From Congregibacter variabilis (GTDB lineage: Bacteria > Pseudomonadota > Gammaproteobacteria > Pseudomonadales > Halieaceae), in assembly GCF_045689235.1 (NCBI RefSeq), contig NZ_CP136864.1, positions 1,178,001 through 1,242,000 on the forward strand: 64,000 bases of DNA, read 5' to 3'. The first letter of the stretch is position 1; each line of letters starts with the position of its first letter. A program made the position numbers and the translations under genes. The notes beneath the pieces are model-generated. The model was not told the origin of the DNA and did not search any database. It saw only the letters and a list, made by a program, of their open reading frames with translations. Below are positions 45,509 to 54,916 of this stretch, in pieces.

Positions 45509-46804
45509 TCATCCGACCAGTGTAATCATCACCCCAGCTGCCACGGCTGAGCCAATGACGCCGGCCACATTTGGGCCCATGGCATGCATCAGCAGGAAGT
45601 TATGGGGGTTTTCTTCCAGACCCAGTTTATTGCTGACCCGCGCCGCCATAGGCACTGCCGAAACCCCCGCCGAGCCGATGAGGGGATTGATGGGCGTACC
45701 TCCCAAACGGTTCATTAACTTGGCCAGCAGAACACCGGACGCCGTGCCCACACTAAAAGCCACGATACCCAGACCCAGAATTCCCAGTGTGTTGACGTCC
45801 AAAAACTTATCCGCCACAAGCTTGGATCCCACGGCGAGTCCCAGAAATATCGTGGTGATATTGATTAGCGCATTTTGTGCCGCGGCGCTTAATCGCTCCA
45901 CAACACCGCATTCACGCATCAAATTTCCAAAACACAGCATACCCAACAAAGGCGCAGCATCGGGTAACAACAAGGCCACCAGAATCAGTAGCATCAGCGG
46001 AAAGCTGATCTTTTCCCTGCGGCTAACCTCACGCAGCTGCACCATGACGATTTGTCGCTCCTGGGCAGTTGTGAGCGCACGCATGATCGGTGGCTGAATC
46101 AATGGTACCAATGCCATGTACGAGTAGGCAGCAACGGCAATAGCACCGAGCAGATCAGGTGCTAACAGGCTGGAGACATAAATCGCCGTAGGGCCATCCG
46201 CACCGCCAATGATGCCGATGGCCGCAGACTGAGCGAGACTGAAATCAGTCAAACCCATAGATGTAAGGCCTACCGCACCGATGACCGTAGCAAAAATCCC
46301 GAACTGCGCCGCAGCACCCAAAAGAAGCGTGCGGGGGTTTGCCAGGAGCGGACCAAAGTCAGTCATCGCGCCCACACCCATGAAAATCACCAGCGGGGCG
46401 ACACCACTACCGATGGCAACACTGTAAAAGCTATACAACATGCCATCGCTAAGACCCGTATCGCGAGCGAGCTGGAGCGCCTCCCACTGGAGAGCCTGCG
46501 GGGCAATATCAAGGGCCGCCGCAATGCTGGCCGGATCAGCTGAGGTAGAAAGCAAGGCCGACAGAGCCACAAGCAACTCACTGTTTGCACCATGCAGCGC
46601 TTTATCCAGTGCTGAGTACGCCAGCCCAGCGCCCGGTATATTCGCCAACAAACCACCAAATCCGATAGGCACCAACAAGAGGGGTTCAAAGCGACGATGA
46701 ATCGCCAGATACAAAAGCAAAAGAGCGATGCCCAGCATCACTGCCGAGCCAATATCCATCTGGGCCAGCCCTGACGCGGCCCATAGCTGGGCTAGGCGCT
46801 CCAT
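45509..46804 (-). CDS. oadB: Na+-translocating decarboxylase subunit beta
   Basis: This is a 431-residue membrane protein with about nine helices. GIIGGADGPTAIYVS carries the conserved sodium-binding aspartate of OadB/GcdB/MmdB, and a second conserved helix is MLCFGNLMRECGVVERL. It couples decarboxylation of carboxybiotin to outward sodium pumping. The ATG overlaps the oadA TGA by one base. The family is shared by oxaloacetate, methylmalonyl-CoA and glutaconyl-CoA pumps; partner oadA points to oxaloacetate. Confidence 0.95.
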   Translation of the reverse strand: MERLAQLWAASGLAQMDIGSAVMLGIALLLLYLAIHRRFEPLLLVPIGFGGLLANIPGAGLAYSALDKALHGANSELLVALSALLSTSADPASIAAALDIAPQALQWEALQLARDTGLSDGMLYSFYSVAIGSGVAPLVIFMGVGAMTDFGPLLANPRTLLLGAAAQFGIFATVIGAVGLTSMGLTDFSLAQSAAIGIIGGADGPTAIYVSSLLAPDLLGAIAVAAYSYMALVPLIQPPIMRALTTAQERQIVMVQLREVSRREKISFPLMLLILVALLLPDAAPLLGMLCFGNLMRECGVVERLSAAAQNALINITTIFLGLAVGSKLVADKFLDVNTLGILGLGIVAFSVGTASGVLLAKLMNRLGGTPINPLIGSAGVSAVPMAARVSNKLGLEENPHNFLLMHAMGPNVAGVIGSAVAAGVMITLVG

Positions 46805-48630
46805 CAGTGCGTATCCAGCTCCAATAAGGCGTCACCCACCGCAACAGAATCACCTGCTGATACGATGAGCTGACTGACAACACCCCCCTTTGGCGCGCGA
46901 ACTTCTGTTTCCATTTTCATGGCTTCGAGAATGAGCACGACATCACCCGCTTCCACGGCATCGCCCACGGCCACGGCAAGACTGACAATATTGCCCGCCA
47001 AGGGAGCATTGACCGACTCGGCGTTAACCGCTGCGACTGGTTGTGCAGCGACAGCTGGCGCGCTGGCCACGGGGGCAATATTGCTCACATCACCCCCTTC
47101 GGCCACCTCTACGACAAAGCGCTGCCCATTTACAGACACTGTATACACACCGGAATCTCCTCCAGCCGCTGACGCGCTCGGCGTTGCAGTTGTTGTCGCT
47201 GCCGGTGGAGCTTCAACGACCGGCTCATTACCCGGCGCAGGTTCAAAAGCGCTGGCATCGCCACGCTTATCTAAAAAGCGCAGTCCAATCTGCGGGAACA
47301 GTGCATAGGTGAGGGCGTCATCGACCGCCCCCTCCCCCGGAGCGAGGGCAATACCTTTCTCTTTTGCCAAAGATTGCAGCTCATGCTGTAGCACCTCCAT
47401 CTCAGGGGCCAGCAAATCTGCAGGACGACAGGTAATAACCTCGCCTCCATCAAGCACACGCTGTTGTAAGGCGCTATTGACCGGAGCCGGCGTAACGCCG
47501 TATTCACCCTTTAGTACACCGGCTGTTTCTCGAGAAATGGATTTGTAGCGCTCCCCGGTAATCACGTTCAGCACAGCCTGAGATCCCACAATCTGGGAGG
47601 TCGGTGTAACCAGGGGAATGAATCCCAGATCTTCGCGCACGGCGGGGATTTCTTCCAATACCTCACCAAGTCGATCCCCCGCGTTTTGCTCCCGCAGCTG
47701 ATTCTCCATATTAGTGAGCATTCCGCCGGGAACCTGCGCCACAAGAATTCGGGAGTCCACGCCTCGCAAGGAACCCTCGAACTTTGCGTACTTTTTGCGC
47801 ACCTCCCGAAAATAGCCAGCGATGCGCTCCAGCGCGACCAGATCCAGGCCCGTATCGCGCTCGGTGCCTTCTAAAATTGCGACCAGAGCTTCGGTCGGTG
47901 AATGCCCATAGGTCATGCTCATGCTCGAGACAGCGGTATCAATATTGTCGATACCCGCCTCGATGCACTTAAGATTGGTAGCAGTGGACAGGCCTGTTGT
48001 GGCGTGGCATTGCATATGAATAGGAATAGAGCAGGCCGCTTTTAGCTTTGTGACCAGTTCAAAACCAACATAGGGACGCAGCAGACCCGCCATATCTTTA
48101 ATGGCAATAGAGTCAGCGCCCATATCTTCGATGCGCCGCCCCTGATCAACCCATCCATCAATGTCGTGTACCGGACTCAAGGTGTACGCGATCGTCCCCT
48201 GTGCATGCTTGCCCTGATTTTTTACCGCTTTAAGCGCCGTCTCGATATTGCGCATATCGTTCATTGCATCAAAAACCCGAAACACATCCACGCCGTTGGT
48301 GGCCGCACGCTCAACAAACTTGTCCACTACATCATCAGCGTAGTGACGATATCCCAGAAGGTTTTGACCTCGCAGCAGCATCTGTTGCGGCGTCTTTGGC
48401 ATAGCCTTCTTGAGCTCCCGGATTCGATCCCAGGGGTCCTCTCCCAGATATCGAATGCAGGCATCGAAGGTCGCCCCGCCCCAGGACTCCATGGACCAAA
48501 ACCCAATCTCGTCCAGCTGCGCGGCAATGGGCAACATGTCGTCCAGACGCAGACGCGTCGCAAACAGTGATTGGTGCGCATCGCGCAGGACAAGCTCGGT
48601 AATACCCAGTTTTCCAGGTTGGTCAGACAT
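46804..48630 (-). CDS. oadA: oxaloacetate decarboxylase subunit alpha (biotin enzyme)
   Basis: This is a 608-residue protein from the ATG at 48630 with AAAGGAAA upstream. It has an N-terminal carboxyltransferase barrel (LRDAHQSLFATRLR, FDACIRYLGEDPWDR, HMQCHATTGLS), a PYC_OADA domain, an Ala/Pro/Thr-rich linker (about 480-530) and a C-terminal biotinyl domain with EAMKMET (biotin lysine K572). It decarboxylates oxaloacetate to pyruvate and passes CO2 through biotin to OadB. Its start overlaps the oadG end by 8 bases. Confidence 0.96.
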   Translation of the reverse strand: MSDQPGKLGITELVLRDAHQSLFATRLRLDDMLPIAAQLDEIGFWSMESWGGATFDACIRYLGEDPWDRIRELKKAMPKTPQQMLLRGQNLLGYRHYADDVVDKFVERAATNGVDVFRVFDAMNDMRNIETALKAVKNQGKHAQGTIAYTLSPVHDIDGWVDQGRRIEDMGADSIAIKDMAGLLRPYVGFELVTKLKAACSIPIHMQCHATTGLSTATNLKCIEAGIDNIDTAVSSMSMTYGHSPTEALVAILEGTERDTGLDLVALERIAGYFREVRKKYAKFEGSLRGVDSRILVAQVPGGMLTNMENQLREQNAGDRLGEVLEEIPAVREDLGFIPLVTPTSQIVGSQAVLNVITGERYKSISRETAGVLKGEYGVTPAPVNSALQQRVLDGGEVITCRPADLLAPEMEVLQHELQSLAKEKGIALAPGEGAVDDALTYALFPQIGLRFLDKRGDASAFEPAPGNEPVVEAPPAATTTATPSASAAGGDSGVYTVSVNGQRFVVEVAEGGDVSNIAPVASAPAVAAQPVAAVNAESVNAPLAGNIVSLAVAVGDAVEAGDVVLILEAMKMETEVRAPKGGVVSQLIVSAGDSVAVGDALLELDTH

Positions 48631-48916
48631 GCGCTTTCCTTTGATCAAGATCAGATGCAGATGAAACAAGGCCACGCCCACGGTGCTGGTGCACCGCAGC
48701 GGCTATTGCAGCCAGTAGTTCCGGGGATGGCGCCGAAGAGGCCTGCGGTGGCCTCGCACTGCGCCTGGGCGTCGCAAGGAGGGGTTCGGGAAAGAAGCGC
48801 TGGATAAATAACGACATCAGCCTTGTGGCAAAAACCAAAAGCGTCAGGAACACCACCACCGTGCCCATACCATAAACCAGCAATTCAAGACCCTGCGAAA
48901 GCAGATTGGCACTCAT
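48623..48916 (-). CDS. oadG: oxaloacetate decarboxylase subunit gamma
   Basis: This is a 97-residue protein starting MSANLLSQGLELLVYGMGTVVVFLTLLVF, a single N-terminal helix typical of OadG. A short Pro/Ser-rich stretch follows and a C-terminal HQHRGRG, compatible with the family's zinc-binding tail. It stabilises the complex. TGGAGAA precedes the ATG. Gene order oadG-oadA-oadB is standard, and the set should link pyruvate metabolism to a sodium gradient. Confidence 0.88.
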   Translation of the reverse strand: MSANLLSQGLELLVYGMGTVVVFLTLLVFATRLMSLFIQRFFPEPLLATPRRSARPPQASSAPSPELLAAIAAAVHQHRGRGLVSSASDLDQRKAHV

Positions 48917-49009
48917 GAGATTCTCCAATGATGCCCCATGATAAACGAGGCAGGTGCTCCGGGTCACGGTAGCTGTTCCCCATTGCAAGTCTGCGTATAC
49001 TCTTACTCC

Positions 49010-49996
49010 GTGACTGTCGAACCTCTACCCCGCATTCTACTGGCGCCTATGGAAGGCGTTATCGATCACACCATGCGCGAACTGCTAACCCGGTTCGATG
49101 GTGTAGATCGCTGCGTCACTGAATTCATGCGCGTGAGTCACGAACTGCTGCCCGCGCGCGTGTTTCACCGTATATGCCCTGAACTCGCTCAGGGTGGGCG
49201 GACATCATCGGGGGTTCCGGTATACCTGCAAATACTGGGCGGCGATCCGACTGTGGTGGCAGAAAACGCCGCCCGTGGCGCAGAACTCGGAGCGCCGGGC
49301 ATCGACTTGAACTTCGGCTGCCCCGCCAAAACGGTAAACCGCTCTGATGGCGGCTCAATTATTCTGCGCGAACCCCAGCGCGTGCACGCCATCGTAGCTG
49401 CCGCTCGCCGGGCACTCCCGATATCGGTTCCCCTAAGCGTCAAGATTCGCCTGGGCTTTGAGGACCGAGACAAGTTTCTCGACATAGTCTCGGGCATCGA
49501 TGCGGCAAATCCCAGTGAGCTGGTAATCCATGCACGCACACGCGCAGATGGCTACCGACCTCCCGCCTACTGGGATCAAATTGCCCTGGCCCGCTCGGTC
49601 ACCGACATACCACTGGTGGCGAACGGTGAGATATGGGGCGTCGGTGACGCACAGTTGGCCAGAGAAAAGAGCGGCACCCGGGATCTGATGCTTGGCCGGG
49701 GCGTATTGTGCAGACCCGATCTCCCACGACTTGTTCGCGCGGCGGATCTGGGTATTGAACAAAACGCATTAAGCTGGGACGACATCCGCGGTCTGCTGCT
49801 GACATACCTCGCGGTGACGCTGGACACTTACGACGCCCGTTACGCCGTTAATCCCATCAAGCAATGGCTGGGGTACCTCAGGCACTACTATCCGCAAGCC
49901 GCAGCAATGTTTGCGGTGATCAAACGTATTTTGGACCCCGAACAACTAAGACAGGCCATAGCAGGCGATGACAACACCGCTTCCATAGCGGCCTAG
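49010..49996 (+). CDS. dusC: tRNA-dihydrouridine synthase, DusC type
   Basis: This is a 328-residue flavoenzyme. RILLAPMEGVIDHTMRELL, CVTEFMRVSHELLPARVFHRICPEL and NFGCPAKTVNRSDGGS (catalytic cysteine) match DusC rather than DusA or DusB. KIRLGF, VIHARTRADGY and NGEIW follow. It reduces uridine (position 16 in E. coli) in tRNA. The start is uncertain: GTG at 49010 gives the family N-terminus, while an ATG at 48938 would overlap the oadG leader region. Confidence 0.92.
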   Translation: MTVEPLPRILLAPMEGVIDHTMRELLTRFDGVDRCVTEFMRVSHELLPARVFHRICPELAQGGRTSSGVPVYLQILGGDPTVVAENAARGAELGAPGIDLNFGCPAKTVNRSDGGSIILREPQRVHAIVAAARRALPISVPLSVKIRLGFEDRDKFLDIVSGIDAANPSELVIHARTRADGYRPPAYWDQIALARSVTDIPLVANGEIWGVGDAQLAREKSGTRDLMLGRGVLCRPDLPRLVRAADLGIEQNALSWDDIRGLLLTYLAVTLDTYDARYAVNPIKQWLGYLRHYYPQAAAMFAVIKRILDPEQLRQAIAGDDNTASIAA

Positions 49997-50018
49997 CGAC
50001 AAGAAAAGGGAGCACTAC

Positions 50019-51575
50019 ATGACAACTGCCGTCGCAGACGTTCCACTCGTGAGGGATGACACAGGATTTTTCGGGCATCCCAAAGGCCTGATGATCTGCT
50101 TTGCCACAGAAATGTGGGAGCGCTTTTCCTTTTATGGCATGAAATACCTGCTGCTGCTGTATCTCACGAAATACCACCTGTTCACTGACGCCGAGGGACT
50201 TGAGGTGCTCGGCGGCTATGCCGCGCTGGTTTACGCCATGCCGGTTATAGGAGGGCTCCTGGCTGACCGCTACCTCGGAATGCGAAAGTCCGTGATTCTT
50301 GGCGGGCTTTTACTGGTAGCCGGACATCTGGGCATGGCGGTGGAAGGCGAGCAGGCCCGAATGGTGGGAGACAATATTGCGCGCGACACCCAAGCCTTGC
50401 AGGTGTTTTATGCATCCCTCGCGCTCATCGTAATTGGTGTGGGATTTCTCAAACCGAACATCTCAACGATTGTCGGCAAGCTTTATGCTAAGGATGATCC
50501 TCGTCGGGATTCTGGCTTCACAATCTTTTATATGGGCATCAACCTCGGGTCTTTCAGCGCTACGCTGCTGTGCGGTTATCTGGGCGAGACCTATGGTTGG
50601 AGCTATGGTTTTGGTGCTGCGGGTATTGGAATGCTTGTGGGACTAGCCACCTTTATCTACGGCCAACGCTATCTTGCCGGCCTAGCTGAACCCCCCGAAG
50701 ATGGCAAGCTGAAAGAGCGCACGGTCATCGGCCTCAGCAAAGAACACACTATCTACGCCAGTTCCCTGCTCGCAGTCGCCGTGGTCTGGCAAATGTTGCA
50801 ATTTCATGCTGCCGTGGGCCTCCTTCTGAATACGCTCTCGGTGCTGGTTTTGGCGGGACTGGCCTGGTTCATCGTAGCGCGCTGTAATGCCGTTGAACGC
50901 AGCCGTATGATCGTGCTCATCATACTGACTATGTCCACGGTCGTGTTCTGGGCCCTCTTTGAACAGAGCGCAGCCTCTATGACGTTGTTTGCGGACCGGG
51001 TCATGGACCGCGAGGTCTTTGGACTCACACTCACCGCCTCTCAGTATGGCGCGCTCAACTCAATGTTTATTTTCATGTTTGCGCCCTTCTTTGCATGGCT
51101 GTGGACGGTACTAGGCAGACGCGGGCTTGAGCCCTCGACACCCGTGAAATTTGCCCTGGGAATCGCTCAGGCTGGTCTTGGCTTTGGCGCATTGATGATT
51201 GGTGCCGCAAACCCGGACCAGGCGGGACTTGTCTCAGGCTACTGGATGGTCCTCGCTTACTTGCTGCATACCTGTGGCGAGCTTTGTCTATCGCCCGTAG
51301 GCTTATCGGCCGTCACTAAACTGGCGGTTCCCAGCGTCGTTGGCGTCATGATGGGCTCCTGGTTTTTGGCAACCGCTTACTCAGAGTTCGTTGCTGCGCA
51401 ATTGGCAAAACTTGCGGCCATCGAAACCAGCAGCGGCAGCGTCACTGACACCGCCGGCGCATTGACGACCTACGGAGAACTCTTTAGCAGTCTGTTTTGG
51501 CTGGGCTTGGGAGCGGGTGTTCTTATGCTCTTGCTGTCGCCACTCCTGCGTCGCATGATGCACGGTATTCACTAA
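50019..51575 (+). CDS. proton-dependent oligopeptide transporter (POT/PTR family)
   Basis: This is a 518-residue protein with about 14 helices. The POT signature EMWERFSFYGMKYLL is near residue 30 (ExxERF proton-coupling motif), and the second motif FLKPNISTIVGKLY with GFTIFYMGINLGSF is near 145-190. It imports di- and tripeptides with protons, similar to DtpA/DtpT. It lies 22 bases after dusC, and the next gene starts 15 bases after its stop. Confidence 0.93.
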   Translation: MTTAVADVPLVRDDTGFFGHPKGLMICFATEMWERFSFYGMKYLLLLYLTKYHLFTDAEGLEVLGGYAALVYAMPVIGGLLADRYLGMRKSVILGGLLLVAGHLGMAVEGEQARMVGDNIARDTQALQVFYASLALIVIGVGFLKPNISTIVGKLYAKDDPRRDSGFTIFYMGINLGSFSATLLCGYLGETYGWSYGFGAAGIGMLVGLATFIYGQRYLAGLAEPPEDGKLKERTVIGLSKEHTIYASSLLAVAVVWQMLQFHAAVGLLLNTLSVLVLAGLAWFIVARCNAVERSRMIVLIILTMSTVVFWALFEQSAASMTLFADRVMDREVFGLTLTASQYGALNSMFIFMFAPFFAWLWTVLGRRGLEPSTPVKFALGIAQAGLGFGALMIGAANPDQAGLVSGYWMVLAYLLHTCGELCLSPVGLSAVTKLAVPSVVGVMMGSWFLATAYSEFVAAQLAKLAAIETSSGSVTDTAGALTTYGELFSSLFWLGLGAGVLMLLLSPLLRRMMHGIH

Positions 51576-51590
51576 GCGCAGGAAACTACA

Positions 51591-52820
51591 ATGACAGAGC
51601 GCAGCTTCGACATTGTGCTGTTTGGGGCCACAGGCTTTACCGGCCAATTAGTGGCCGAGTATCTGCTTGAGCGCTACGGCAGCGACGGCGAATTACGCTG
51701 GGCACTGGCAGGCCGAAACCTGGCCAAGCTCGAATCGGTGCGTCAAACCTTACAGGGCGTTAGACCCAAACACCCGCTGACGCTGATCACCGCGGACAGC
51801 GGCGATCTCAACGCGCTGACCGAACTTGCAGCCAGTACACGGGTGGTTTGCAGCACCGTGGGGCCTTACGCCCAACACGGTAGTGAATTAGTCGCAGCCT
51901 GCGCAGCACAGGGAACTGATTACTGCGACCTCACCGGCGAAGTGCCCTGGATCGCCCGAATGATTGGCTTACATCAAGGCACCGCACAGGAGTCCGGTGC
52001 ACGCATTGTGCACTGCTGCGGGTTTGATTCAGTCCCGTCTGACCTTGGCAATTGGTTTGTGCAACAAGCCATGCAAGAGCAACACGGCGTTACAGCCTCG
52101 CGAGTTCGCGGGCGAGTGGGCAAGACTCGGGGCGCGGCCAGCGGCGGAACCGTGGCCAGTCTGCTTGGGGTAATGGAAGAGGCCGGGCGTGATCCGGCGC
52201 TCCGCAATTTGCTGCGGGACAAATACTGCCTGTATCCCGAGCACGAAGAACCGGGACCGCTGGTAAAGGACCAATACACACCCGTCTTCGACCCCTGTTT
52301 TGAACAATGGACCACACCCTTCGTGATGGCGCTGATTAATGAGCGCGTGGTAAGGCGCAGCAATGCCTTGCTGGATTTCCCCTGGGGGCGGGGCTTTAAC
52401 TACGATGAAAGCCAACTGTGCAGCAGTCGCGCGCAGGCGCTGGCAATCAGTCTGGGTATGGGGGCAGCAATGCTCATCGCAAGCAACACTCTGGGACGTA
52501 ATGCGATGGCTCGCTGGCTACCCAAACCGGGCGAAGGGCCGGATCGCGATGCTCGGGAAAAAGGCTTCTTCGAGCTATTCTTCCATGCCGAACACCCCGA
52601 GGACTCCAAAAAGTCCCTCCGCGCTCGTGTCAGTGGAGATCGCGATCCGGGCTATGGTTCGACCTCACGCATGCTTGGAGAAGCGGCTGTCTCTCTGGCA
52701 AAAGACCCGGCGACGGTCGCTGGTGGTATCTGGACCCCTGCATCGGCTTTGGCCCCCGCGCTCATACCTCGACTGGAACAAAACGCAGGACTTCAGTTCA
52801 GCCTGATCTCCGCCGAATAA
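51591..52820 (+). CDS. saccharopine dehydrogenase-like NAD(P)-binding reductase
   Basis: This is a 409-residue protein with an N-terminal Rossmann site LFGATGFTGQLVAEYL, VCSTVGPYAQHGSELVAACAAQGTDYCDLTGEVPW and HCCGFDSVPSDLG. This matches the trans-acting enoyl reductase/saccharopine dehydrogenase-like family, which includes mycobacterial lipid reductases and human SCCPDH. No lysine-catabolic genes are nearby, so true saccharopine activity is unlikely. A lipid or polyketide reductase role is the better guess. Confidence 0.8.
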   Translation: MTERSFDIVLFGATGFTGQLVAEYLLERYGSDGELRWALAGRNLAKLESVRQTLQGVRPKHPLTLITADSGDLNALTELAASTRVVCSTVGPYAQHGSELVAACAAQGTDYCDLTGEVPWIARMIGLHQGTAQESGARIVHCCGFDSVPSDLGNWFVQQAMQEQHGVTASRVRGRVGKTRGAASGGTVASLLGVMEEAGRDPALRNLLRDKYCLYPEHEEPGPLVKDQYTPVFDPCFEQWTTPFVMALINERVVRRSNALLDFPWGRGFNYDESQLCSSRAQALAISLGMGAAMLIASNTLGRNAMARWLPKPGEGPDRDAREKGFFELFFHAEHPEDSKKSLRARVSGDRDPGYGSTSRMLGEAAVSLAKDPATVAGGIWTPASALAPALIPRLEQNAGLQFSLISAE

Positions 52821-52848
52821 TGAGCTGCGATGCAGCTGGAACGCAGCA

Positions 52849-54858
52849 TTGACCGATAACGATCAGCAGCGCTTCAATCTTATTTTCTCGGGTCAGTTAC
52901 TCCCGGGCACCGACATCGAGCGCGCAAAGCGGACCTTGGCAGCCTTCTTTGGGCTTCGCGACATATCCGGTGTCGCGGTATTTTTTAGCGGCAAACCCGT
53001 GCCGCTGCGCCGCAACATCACTCGAACCGATGCCCAGCGACTGTATCGGCAATTACGCAGTGTTGGTCTGATCTGTGAACTCACGCCGGCAGACCCGCCC
53101 AAAGTTGCCACCGCTTCAACGCCGCCTGCACAGCCTTCTCCAGCCAAGCCCCCTGGGCCAAAGCAAAGCACCAAGCCCCGGGGTCAAGCTCCAAACCTGT
53201 TTGCATTGCGACCCGCGTTTGCGTCGCAAAACCCTGCTCAGCTTCGCGAGACCTCACAAATACGCAGCTTTATCGCCGCCGGCGCGGCGCTTGCACTATG
53301 CGTTCTCGTCATTGCAGTAATGCTTCGATTTCCAGCTGCACCCGCAGGACGGGAACCTCTGGGGCCCCTGGCCGGCACGAGCCTGCCAGACAAGCAGTTA
53401 GTACTGCTGCTGGAGGGAGCACTTTTAATACATGAGCGATCCGGACTGCCCCGGGCTCGCATAGGCGCCGGCGATCTCGGCTTTGATCGACTCTACCCTC
53501 CGCTTTGGACAATGAATAATGGAGACCTTTTATTAAACGCCGCGATAGCCGAGGGCGGGCTAAGACTTCAGCGCTGCAATCTCGAGGAACTTCGTTGCTA
53601 CCCCTTCAGCCCAGAAGTCCTGGGCAGTCCCGTGACCGCCATAGCTGGCTCCTTACTGGGTGACAGCATCTTCTTACTCGGTGAGGGGGGACAATTGTGG
53701 CGCAGCAATAGTGCTGGCGAGATAGAAGCCACTGCCACTGTGCAACAGCCCTGGGGAAAGGCTCGAATTCTGTCCATTGATGGCTTGCTACTGATACCTG
53801 CAGGGGACGGTCCTATGCTGGGCGTTTACCGTCCGGACCAGCAGAACTTTGGCCAGCAACTGGATGCGCTTCTGGTGATGCCAGCTGCGGCCATTGCGGC
53901 GGGGCAGGATCGCCTGCGCGATGTTTCACCGGGGGATGAAAGCTACTGGGCTCTCATGGCGGGCAGTGACGCAGCGCCGGGACTCTTCCAACTGAATCAG
54001 CAATGGGGCAATCCCCGAGGCATCGCCCTACCCCGGGAACTCTCCACCCCTTACTTCATCAGCTGGCGCGACAAGCTACTTATTGCAGACCCAAAGCAGG
54101 CTGTGATTCAGCGAGTGGCGAGCGACGGAAGGCTCGAGGCACCCTTCGAGTCATCACTCATACTTCAGGAGCGAGAGAACTGGATCAAGTTGGCGCAGCA
54201 ACGAAGCTTGATGCGTCAGCTAGGTATCGGACTGCCACTGATTCTGGTTCTTTTTTGTATCGCCACAGCACTATTGTATCTCGCGAGCTACCGCGCTCTG
54301 AGCGCCATACCACAAGAGCGCAGCGTTCTTCTCGACCCGCTTCCCGGAGGGATTCACTGGCTACCAGGCTCCGCTCACAGGGACCGCTCGGTAAACCAGC
54401 TTGGCATCGCGCTTTTACTTACGTCCATATTTATCCTGGCATTGCTTGGCAGCCTGGGGGGATGGCAGCAGGCCCTGGCCTCGCTTCCGCTGCTGATTGC
54501 CAGTCTTTACGCCTGGAGCGAATTACGTCGAGGCAGCGGCGGCCATCTGGGACTACTGGAGAAACATTTTATCTGCGTTGATTACGACGGCCGCTACTTC
54601 TACGGTAAGCGTTCAGTTCTCCGTGGCAACGCCGCGATACTCATCGCTTCCGGTCTCGTGTTACCCGTCTCAATTCCGGTACTCCCCAACCTGGAGGTCG
54701 CAAGTCTTAACAAGGCACTCTACGCGCCGGCCCATAGCAGCAGCCGAGTCGAAATCCTCGGCGCGCTGTGGCTATCACGCCACCCCTGGATGAATGCTGC
54801 CCTGGCGATAACCGCCGGGCTACTCCTGACGGTCAGTCTGTTAGTTATCATCGGCTGA
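52849..54858 (+). CDS. unrecognised membrane protein with N-terminal FSG-type domain
   Basis: This is a 669-residue protein starting with TTG (GGA 9 bases upstream). Residues 1-82 form a small soluble domain (FNLIFSGQLLPGTDIERAKRTLA...FFSGKPVPLRRNI) of a kind seen at the N-terminus of several gammaproteobacterial membrane proteins. A Pro-rich linker follows, one helix at about 142-163, and about 280 residues probably outside the membrane with beta-rich, propeller-like GDLLLNAAI and GDSIFLLGEGGQLW units. Five or so helices lie in the C-terminal third. There are no enzyme motifs or lipobox. I do not recognise a family for the whole, and neighbours do not reveal a role. Confidence 0.7.
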   Translation: MTDNDQQRFNLIFSGQLLPGTDIERAKRTLAAFFGLRDISGVAVFFSGKPVPLRRNITRTDAQRLYRQLRSVGLICELTPADPPKVATASTPPAQPSPAKPPGPKQSTKPRGQAPNLFALRPAFASQNPAQLRETSQIRSFIAAGAALALCVLVIAVMLRFPAAPAGREPLGPLAGTSLPDKQLVLLLEGALLIHERSGLPRARIGAGDLGFDRLYPPLWTMNNGDLLLNAAIAEGGLRLQRCNLEELRCYPFSPEVLGSPVTAIAGSLLGDSIFLLGEGGQLWRSNSAGEIEATATVQQPWGKARILSIDGLLLIPAGDGPMLGVYRPDQQNFGQQLDALLVMPAAAIAAGQDRLRDVSPGDESYWALMAGSDAAPGLFQLNQQWGNPRGIALPRELSTPYFISWRDKLLIADPKQAVIQRVASDGRLEAPFESSLILQERENWIKLAQQRSLMRQLGIGLPLILVLFCIATALLYLASYRALSAIPQERSVLLDPLPGGIHWLPGSAHRDRSVNQLGIALLLTSIFILALLGSLGGWQQALASLPLLIASLYAWSELRRGSGGHLGLLEKHFICVDYDGRYFYGKRSVLRGNAAILIASGLVLPVSIPVLPNLEVASLNKALYAPAHSSSRVEILGALWLSRHPWMNAALAITAGLLLTVSLLVIIG

Positions 54859-54916
54859 GGAAATTGCGCGTTATACTGCCGATCATCATTGAGCAGCATC
54901 GACACCTCGCGAACCC

